DNA of 24,105 nt from Candidatus Pacearchaeota archaeon (lineage in GTDB: Archaea > Nanoarchaeota > Nanoarchaeia > Pacearchaeales > GW2011-AR1): assembly GCA_002686195.1 (NCBI GenBank), contig NZAS01000070.1, forward strand, positions 3,018-27,122, written 5' to 3'. Positions 16,273 through 21,340 of the stretch are shown here, piece by piece. Position 1 is the stretch's first letter, and each line of letters begins with the position of its first letter. The translations under genes were made by a program, and so were the position numbers. The notes below the pieces were generated by a model, which made no database searches, was not told the DNA's origin, and saw only the letters and a list, made by a program, of their open reading frames with translations.

Positions 16273-18644
16273 GCTATTTGCGATGTCATAATTGTAATGT
16301 TATCTGTTCCGACAGGATTTTGTATGATGGCATCAGCTAGAACTCTTGAATCTAGCTCAACTGTAACATGAATTGGTCTGCCTCCAATGGCTGATGTTAC
16401 TGCCTCAGCTGTCTGTGATATAATCTCATTATTATTTTGTACAGCTGTTTCTGCGGGCTCTGCTCCCTCAATTGTCTCTCTTTGCCTAGTTAGATCTGCA
16501 GTTCTTTCATTTAAAACACCTTCAATAACTGCCCCGGCCTCACTTGCACCATGAAGTGCATTCATTTCGGCTGGCTCAATTGTCTCTCTTTGTCCAAGAA
16601 GGGCTGATGTTCTTTCACTTACAACATCTTCGATAACTGCCCCGGCCTCGCTCGCACTAGAAAGAAGATCTTTTATTTGAGATGCATTCATTCCGGTTTC
16701 TTCCATTAAAGAATTAACAGCTTCCTCATTTAGTTGTGAAAATGTTACATTCTCATTCCTGTACATGTCCATTAGATCACTAGCGAAATCTGCCTGGCGG
16801 CGGATGGTCTGAGCCTCAATTGCAACTCCAGATTCTGCCATTGTACGTAACTGATCATCGGTAAATGCTATTACATCATCTGATGATTTCATCATTTCAA
16901 CAGCTGTTTCACGGCCAAAAATTGCCATATTAATTGCCATCTCTCTATATGATGAGCCTTGTTGACTTACTCCTTCTTCTGTCCTCTTCTCAATATATCT
17001 TAGGGCATCATCAAACTTGGTGCGTGTTTCAGCGTTTAGCTCTCCAATCTGGTCCTGGACATCTTGAATTGCGCCCTGGGTGGATATCATACTATCGATC
17101 CTTGCCTGGCGAGCATCTGCGGCCTTTGTGTTCCCTTCCTCACGTATCTCTGCAATTCTTTCTAGCTCTCTTTCGAGATCTTCGGCGTTCATTGTTCCAA
17201 GTGCTTCTGATTGTGTCATTGATACGTTGCGAGAAATATCACCAAGTACTTCTCCCATTGTTTGCACCGCCGCGCCGCCTGAAACTCCAATAAGCTTCGA
17301 GATTTCCATCCTTGTGTTTGCAATTCCGCTAGCTATCTTAGATGTTGCTATTTGGCTAAGATGGGTTTCAAACTTGCGTAAAATCTCTGCAGCGTCATCC
17401 ATCGGCCTTATACTTTCAACAAGATCAGAAACATTATCCTTGACAAGCGATGGATCACTTGCAGACTGCAAGTCCTCAAATGATGTAACAACATTGCTTG
17501 GATCTAAGAATCTCTCTACTGCGCCGACATCTCCAAAGCCCAGCTGAGTCTTAAGCAGGTTCTTTTCTGCTATTGTTAATGTATCAATATCTAGACCAGC
17601 GCCGAGAAGCTGCTCACGCATTCTCATCAAAAACTGTTCCTGGTCTGTATTAGCCAGAGTCATCATCTCCATTGCATCCATGTGGATACCAAATACAGAC
17701 GTTAGATTTCCGACCGCAGTTGCAGCTTGCTCATAACTCTGAAATTGTCCGACTGCTCCTGACAATTCATCGTATCTTATTCCGACCTCTATTAAGGCAG
17801 CACTTATTCTAGTTGCCTCTGCAGTGGAAACATTTCCAAACTTCTCTGTGTCTCTAATAATTAATTCAACATTTGCTGCAATTCTCTTTGACGCTATCCC
17901 TGTTTCCTTTCCCACAGAATTTGAAAATGCGATGACCTCTCTTAGCATTTGGCCTGTGGCCTCACCAGTAAGATCAACCTCTCTAGCGATAAGAGTCTCT
18001 AGCTGTTCCTGATTAAATCCTAGCTCCTTTTGTGTAAGAGCCATATCAAGAGCAATATTCTCATTTGTGCTTCTAAGCAGGTCATACGCCTCTGTTCCTC
18101 GTCCACTTATGGCAGCATAGAAGCTCTTCATCATCTCCTCAGAGCTATCAAATATTGTAAAAAGACTTGAACCCTGTATCTTTGTCGCCTCTTCAGAGAA
18201 GTCATAGAAGTTAGATATCATGCCCTGGGTTATATCAACCATTCGCTGGGATTCTAGTGTTGTTGCGTTATTGATAAAATCTAGCCCGCCACCGAAGTCA
18301 TCAAGAATCTTAAGGAACTGTTCGCCATGATACTCTGAAAGTGTGTCGACAGCCTTGATAGTTGCAACCGGTAGTTCAGCTATAGATGCTATCGTGTCAA
18401 GTAGACCTTCCGCTACATTCGTGAGACTGCTGCCAGCATCTTCTAATGACGATGCCGACTTTCCTGCATTTTTCATGACGAGGCCAAGAGCCTCCCCCTG
18501 ATCTATTAAATCATCAACATTTTTACCAACTGACTTAGCTATTAGAAGCTGATAACTTAATTGAACCTTTAGTTTTTGATTTATTTGACCAAGAGTTGCA
18601 TTTATCTCTCTTGATGTGTCATTTTGGTCGCCGAAGTCACCCAT
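16269..18644 (-). CDS. Tail tape-measure-like protein (791 residues)
   Basis: The long, almost entirely helical protein lies between tail assembly genes and baseplate genes, where tape measures are found. It sets tail length and later leaves through the tube. Evidence is composition: heptad-like Ala/Leu/Glu stretches throughout, Gly-rich hinges (DDFGGGLDF near 120; GVSGGAAVQ near 455), a strongly coiled-coil segment around 490-560 with AEDLERELERIAEIREEG, and no beta domains until a short C-terminal strand region (IHVTVELDSRVLADAI). Near the C-terminus a 36-residue unit is duplicated in tandem. GGAG precedes the ATG by about 9 nt. It could also be an unusual hub-associated protein, but size and context favour tape measure (T4 gp29 is about 590). 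Confidence 0.72.
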   Translation of the reverse strand: MGDFGDQNDTSREINATLGQINQKLKVQLSYQLLIAKSVGKNVDDLIDQGEALGLVMKNAGKSASSLEDAGSSLTNVAEGLLDTIASIAELPVATIKAVDTLSEYHGEQFLKILDDFGGGLDFINNATTLESQRMVDITQGMISNFYDFSEEATKIQGSSLFTIFDSSEEMMKSFYAAISGRGTEAYDLLRSTNENIALDMALTQKELGFNQEQLETLIAREVDLTGEATGQMLREVIAFSNSVGKETGIASKRIAANVELIIRDTEKFGNVSTAEATRISAALIEVGIRYDELSGAVGQFQSYEQAATAVGNLTSVFGIHMDAMEMMTLANTDQEQFLMRMREQLLGAGLDIDTLTIAEKNLLKTQLGFGDVGAVERFLDPSNVVTSFEDLQSASDPSLVKDNVSDLVESIRPMDDAAEILRKFETHLSQIATSKIASGIANTRMEISKLIGVSGGAAVQTMGEVLGDISRNVSMTQSEALGTMNAEDLERELERIAEIREEGNTKAADARQARIDSMISTQGAIQDVQDQIGELNAETRTKFDDALRYIEKRTEEGVSQQGSSYREMAINMAIFGRETAVEMMKSSDDVIAFTDDQLRTMAESGVAIEAQTIRRQADFASDLMDMYRNENVTFSQLNEEAVNSLMEETGMNASQIKDLLSSASEAGAVIEDVVSERTSALLGQRETIEPAEMNALHGASEAGAVIEGVLNERTADLTRQRETIEGAEPAETAVQNNNEIISQTAEAVTSAIGGRPIHVTVELDSRVLADAIIQNPVGTDNITIMTSQIA
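16467..16682 (-). repeat. Tandem 108-bp (36-codon) duplication in the tape measure gene
   Basis: Two adjacent copies, 16467-16574 and 16575-16682, encode ASEAGAVIExVxxERTxxL followed by QRETIExAE. Blocks of near identity remain in the DNA, for example CTCAATTGTCTCTCTTTG at 16467 and again at 16575 on the plus strand. The unit length is a multiple of three, so the frame is kept. Divergence is greatest at the ends, suggesting a duplication that is not brand new. Confidence 0.9.
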
Positions 18645-18686
18645 CTACTTGATCTCCACACGTAATAAGTATTCAGAACGACAGGA

Positions 18687-18941
18687 TCAGACGAAACGTT
18701 TGGGACCTATTTCTCCCATTGGAACATCCTTCTGGACCCTTCTTGATGTTGACCTATTTTCAGATGCCTTTTTCTTGTTCTTGAAATCTTCAACAAGCCT
18801 ATCTATAAACCATCTTCTATACGGAACCGGAAGGGATCTCACGTCAGAATAGCTCATTCCAAGGTGTCGCTGTAAGAGAAATGCCTCCTCTAGAAACGTT
18901 TCTCGCCAATCACTCCGTTGGCCAAAAAAATTCTGTCCCAA
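18687..18941 (-). CDS. Small tail/baseplate assembly protein overlapping the gp26-like gene
   Basis: This protein of up to 84 residues contains SDWRETFLEEAFLLQRHLGM, SYSDVRSLPVPYRRWFIDRL and a basic tail. Similar small proteins with an 'LP...RRWFI.RL' motif follow gp26-type genes in related phages and are thought to be assembly chaperones (the T4 gp51 position). The only possible in-frame start is TTG at 18941, 32 nt inside the upstream gene and without a ribosome site; no ATG or GTG lies before the conserved WRETF region. The gene is therefore read either from TTG by re-initiation, or by a +1 shift from the gp26-like frame at a run of seven T (18924-18930). It is followed by a 42-nt gap and the tape measure gene. 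Confidence 0.65.
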   Translation of the reverse strand: MGQNFFGQRSDWRETFLEEAFLLQRHLGMSYSDVRSLPVPYRRWFIDRLVEDFKNKKKASENRSTSRRVQKDVPMGEIGPKRFV

Positions 18942-19752
18942 GGGGAAGCGGCACCCGTGAGTTCATCCCACAGTGGGAACAGTTCATCCTCACCCTCATA
19001 TCAATTCCCGGCTCATTCTGATCAATGTATGATCTAAGCCTTCTAGAATCTTGTGCAGGCATATTCTTAACAAACATTCCAATTTTATTCTTGTCAGTTA
19101 TTCCGTCAATTGACATTATCTGATATGTTAAACGAGATGTTACAGTGTTATCTGTTGTCCCGTCTGTCATCTTTTTCATTCTCTCAGACATTGTTGATAT
19201 CTCTGACTCATCCTGGCCTGACAAGAACTTAAAGTGAATATCCTTTTTTGTAACTGGTAGCCTGAAGTGGAAAAGATTTTCTCCTTGTGACACAGGGTTG
19301 ATTTCAAGCCGTTTTATCTCTAGCGAAGCAAGATCAAAGTCATAATTGTTTCCCTTGTTGCACGACTTACAGTTAACATCTGCGCTATATCTTGACCCGT
19401 ATCCTGTAACTCTAATTGCAACCATCAGCGCATTTTTATCACCTAGTAGCATTTCATTTACATCAACTGATTTATCAATCAAGCACGATCTAATAAGGTG
19501 AGAAATTACAGATCCCTGTTGTATAAGTGCACGAGATGTAAGAATATCCTCTTCTTGTGCAGTCATTGCCTTTATTTCAAGTATAGATCGATTATGCAAT
19601 GATGAATCAGGAGAATACACTTTGCCCTCTGAGGGGACTGGGACTGCCTCTACAGGAACTTCCCAGTTAAAATCCTCTTGCATTACATTTCTAGTTTGTA
19701 TCTCTGGATGAGAACCTTGAAAAAATTCACGTGAATCAGAATTATCAGACAC
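18910..19752 (-). CDS. 26: gp26-like baseplate hub assembly protein
   Basis: The 280-residue protein fits the T4 baseplate (gp26-type) family: VPVPSEGKVYSPDS (37-50), KAMTAQEEDILTSRALIQQG (61-80), GDKNALMVAIRVTGYGSRY (104-122), two CxxC pairs (C128/C131 and C258/C261) that could bind one metal ion, and a C-terminus ending LPLGTEFFWPTE. Such proteins help build the central hub and connect it to the tube. It is longer than T4 gp26 (208). The start is GTG at 19752 with AAGGAG 7 nt upstream; no ATG fits better. Its last 32 nt overlap the next gene in a different frame. The position next to tube and tape measure genes supports the call. Confidence 0.8.
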   Translation of the reverse strand: MSDNSDSREFFQGSHPEIQTRNVMQEDFNWEVPVEAVPVPSEGKVYSPDSSLHNRSILEIKAMTAQEEDILTSRALIQQGSVISHLIRSCLIDKSVDVNEMLLGDKNALMVAIRVTGYGSRYSADVNCKSCNKGNNYDFDLASLEIKRLEINPVSQGENLFHFRLPVTKKDIHFKFLSGQDESEISTMSERMKKMTDGTTDNTVTSRLTYQIMSIDGITDKNKIGMFVKNMPAQDSRRLRSYIDQNEPGIDMRVRMNCSHCGMNSRVPLPLGTEFFWPTE

Positions 19753-19771
19753 TTATCAGCTCCTTGCACAC

Positions 19772-19777
19772 ATTATA
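19772..19777 (-). promoter_or_regulatory. TATAAT element upstream of the gp26-like gene
   Basis: A perfect TATAAT on the minus strand lies 19 nt before the GTG start and just upstream of AAGGAG. No -35 match is seen at 16-18 nt. It could be a -10-only (late-type) promoter restarting tail transcription after the inserted endonuclease gene. AT-rich sequence makes chance possible. Confidence 0.3.
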
Positions 19778-19781
19778 ATTT

Positions 19782-19798
19782 TAGATATAAAATATCTA
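19782..19798 (-). other. Perfect 7-bp stem-loop after the PD-(D/E)XK endonuclease gene
   Basis: TAGATAT and ATATCTA pair around a TTT loop in the 81-nt gap between the endonuclease stop (19834) and the gp26-like start. The 3' side continues AAAATT rather than a T run, so it is not a clear terminator. It may be an RNA processing or stability element. Confidence 0.3.
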
Positions 19799-19833
19799 TT
19801 CGTAAATTAAAATATCACACACTCATCAGAGTA

Positions 19834-20718
19834 TTAAGTGAGCGGATTCTGTAGAAATGGATGTGTCTTTTCTGTCCACACTTCAAATGAATATCCATTC
19901 TCATCCGCAAATTTTTGTGCAGCTTTAAATTTTGCTATGTTTGACTCATCCTTTAAATAAAATTCAGATTTTATCTCAATTATTTTTTTATGACCATTGC
20001 TGTATATAATGATAAAATCAGGAACATAAACATTATTATTTTCACATCTCAAGTATAAGCTTTCATAAGTAAACATTTTTATGCTTTTGTCGTCTTTAAG
20101 AAACTTAAATGCATTCATTTCATAATTACTTTTAAGCATTATGTTTTTTCCATTATGCTTTATGTTGTGACATGTTCCATAACACTTCCATGAATCAGAT
20201 TTTTTCATGTGTTTGAGCCGATTTTGACGTTGCATTTCTTTGTTTTCTTCTTTTCCCCAATACTCTTTCATGAACTTAGAAATTTTTTCTTTGTGCTCAC
20301 TGGACTTTGGAACGCCTGTGAGCGACTTTGATATCTTTGCTGCACGTTCCGGTGTGTTCATTTTTTCTGAGTATGCCTTCACCCTTGGATCGTCAATTGT
20401 GAGACCTTTGTTCCACACAGCTATCTCACCATTTTTATGCATTTGTCTGCGAGTTTCTTGGCTCTTTTCTTGCACTTTTTTGTTGTGACCCCAATTATTT
20501 GATATTCTTTGGCTATGTCCAGTAATAAAGCTAGAATATCCCTTAGTTATTCCGTGAAATTTTGTCAACTTTCCGCAACCACATTTACACGTGGGTCTAG
20601 AACAATTATGAATAAACAGGTAAAGATTCTCACTTGTAATCTTGTGACGTTTTTGTGCATGAATTCTTAACGAATTTATTTTTTTAGTTTTATAATCACA
20701 ACACGGACATTGATGCAT
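19834..20718 (-). CDS. Free-standing homing endonuclease with PD-(D/E)XK nuclease domain
   Basis: The 294-residue basic protein has a modular homing-endonuclease layout. A C2H2-like finger (C4, C7, H20, H25) comes first, then a Cys cluster around 39-48 (CSRPTCKCGCG). Two NUMOD3-type DNA-binding motifs follow (WNKGLTIDDPRVKAYSEK near 102-119 and KISKSLTGVPKSSEHKEKIS near 128-147). The C-terminal nuclease domain (about 195-285) carries SNYEMNAF with Glu200, VPDFIII with Asp234, and IIEIKSEF with Glu248 and Lys250: a complete PD-(D/E)XK constellation. It sits between the tail tube and gp26-like genes, a place with no need for a nuclease, which fits a mobile insertion. An AGGGA ribosome site about 6 nt before the ATG is caught in a hairpin. 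Target site and activity are inferred. Confidence 0.83.
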   Translation of the reverse strand: MHQCPCCDYKTKKINSLRIHAQKRHKITSENLYLFIHNCSRPTCKCGCGKLTKFHGITKGYSSFITGHSQRISNNWGHNKKVQEKSQETRRQMHKNGEIAVWNKGLTIDDPRVKAYSEKMNTPERAAKISKSLTGVPKSSEHKEKISKFMKEYWGKEENKEMQRQNRLKHMKKSDSWKCYGTCHNIKHNGKNIMLKSNYEMNAFKFLKDDKSIKMFTYESLYLRCENNNVYVPDFIIIYSNGHKKIIEIKSEFYLKDESNIAKFKAAQKFADENGYSFEVWTEKTHPFLQNPLT

Positions 20719-20721
20719 AAA

Positions 20722-20763
20722 AATTCCCTAATAATAGTATATTATAACTACTAAAAGGGAATT
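20722..20763 (-). promoter_or_regulatory. Hairpin enclosing the ribosome binding site of the endonuclease gene
   Basis: On the RNA strand AATTCCCT (20763-20756) pairs perfectly with AGGGAATT (20729-20722). The 3' arm contains the AGGGA ribosome site and is followed by TTT and the ATG at 20718. Inside the loop a second stem ATAATA/TATTAT (20731-20745) can form. Read-through RNA from the tail tube gene would fold and hide the ribosome site. The stem followed by T residues could also act as a weak terminator after the tail tube gene. Confidence 0.6.
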
Positions 20764-20768
20764 GTAAA
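20741..20768 (-). promoter_or_regulatory. Sigma70-like promoter inside the endonuclease leader hairpin
   Basis: TTTACA (20768-20763), a 16-nt spacer and TATAAT (20746-20741) are identical in hexamers and spacing to the element before the other endonuclease gene. Transcripts would start near 20734, so they would lack the 5' arm of the hairpin and keep the ribosome site open with a leader of about 15 nt. Confidence 0.5.
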
Positions 20769-20790
20769 ATAGCGTTATCGAACTATAAAC

Positions 20791-21282
20791 TCAAAATTGA
20801 AGTACAGCATTATCAAATCGAAGTGTGAGTGAAATTTCTACTGGATCAGTGTCATTTTCATATGTTAGCGAATTAAAGTTTGCGCTTGTAATAAATGCGC
20901 CCTTAACATCCCACAGCTCTACAACAGTACCAATGGGATCAAGTAGCTTTAGCTGAATGTCTCGCTTATAGAAGTCAGCGTAGCCTGCTCGGCCTGACAC
21001 TGATTCGTAGTGTGTTCTAATCCACTCCATAACCTGTTGTGCACCGGAAGGAGCAATTGGGTCATGCAGTGTTACAGACATATCACTAAATGTTAGTCTG
21101 CCGGCGACGTACCTTTTAGCATTAATAAACGGTATCTCTTTCATAGCAATAGCCATTTGTGGCCTGGCTGAAGTCTTCATGAGAAAGGCATCAATACCCT
21201 CTATTGCAAACAACCATCTAAATTGTCTTTTGGGTTCGAATTTATTGGGTAGCATGTCTGTTACAGATAGTGTTTCAGCCAT
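20791..21282 (-). CDS. 19: Tail tube protein (T4 gp19-like)
   Basis: The 163-residue protein is the same length as T4 gp19 and has the tube-protein pattern: FEPKRQFRWLFAIEGIDAFL (16-35), IPFINAKRYVAGRLTFSDMSVTLHDP in pieces around 50-75, VMEWIRTHYE (83-92), KRDIQLKLLDPIGTVVELWD (106-125), and the ending TDPVEISLTLRFDNAVL. It forms stacked hexamers making the inner tail tube that carries DNA. An AGGAG site lies 8-10 nt before the ATG at 21282. It follows the sheath gene by 58 nt, the T4 gp18-gp19 order, and a TATAAT lies in that gap. Confidence 0.93.
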   Translation of the reverse strand: MAETLSVTDMLPNKFEPKRQFRWLFAIEGIDAFLMKTSARPQMAIAMKEIPFINAKRYVAGRLTFSDMSVTLHDPIAPSGAQQVMEWIRTHYESVSGRAGYADFYKRDIQLKLLDPIGTVVELWDVKGAFITSANFNSLTYENDTDPVEISLTLRFDNAVLQF

Positions 21283-21333
21283 TTGTATCTCTCCTAATGT
21301 GTTTCATCATCTTTAATTATCTCACAAACCAAA

Positions 21334-21339
21334 TTATAA
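21334..21339 (-). promoter_or_regulatory. TATAAT element between sheath and tube genes
   Basis: A TATAAT hexamer begins 2 nt after the sheath stop codon on the minus strand, about 50 nt before the tube start. No -35 match is seen at 16 nt. It could supply extra transcripts of the highly expressed tube gene. The evidence is a single short motif. Confidence 0.28.
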
Positions 21340-21340
21340 C

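Noticed and set aside
19800..19836. CTGATGA core on the minus strand after the PD-(D/E)XK endonuclease gene, resembling a hammerhead ribozyme core
   Set aside because: The following bases do not form a proper stem II and the matching GAAA and stem III are absent, so it is a chance heptamer.
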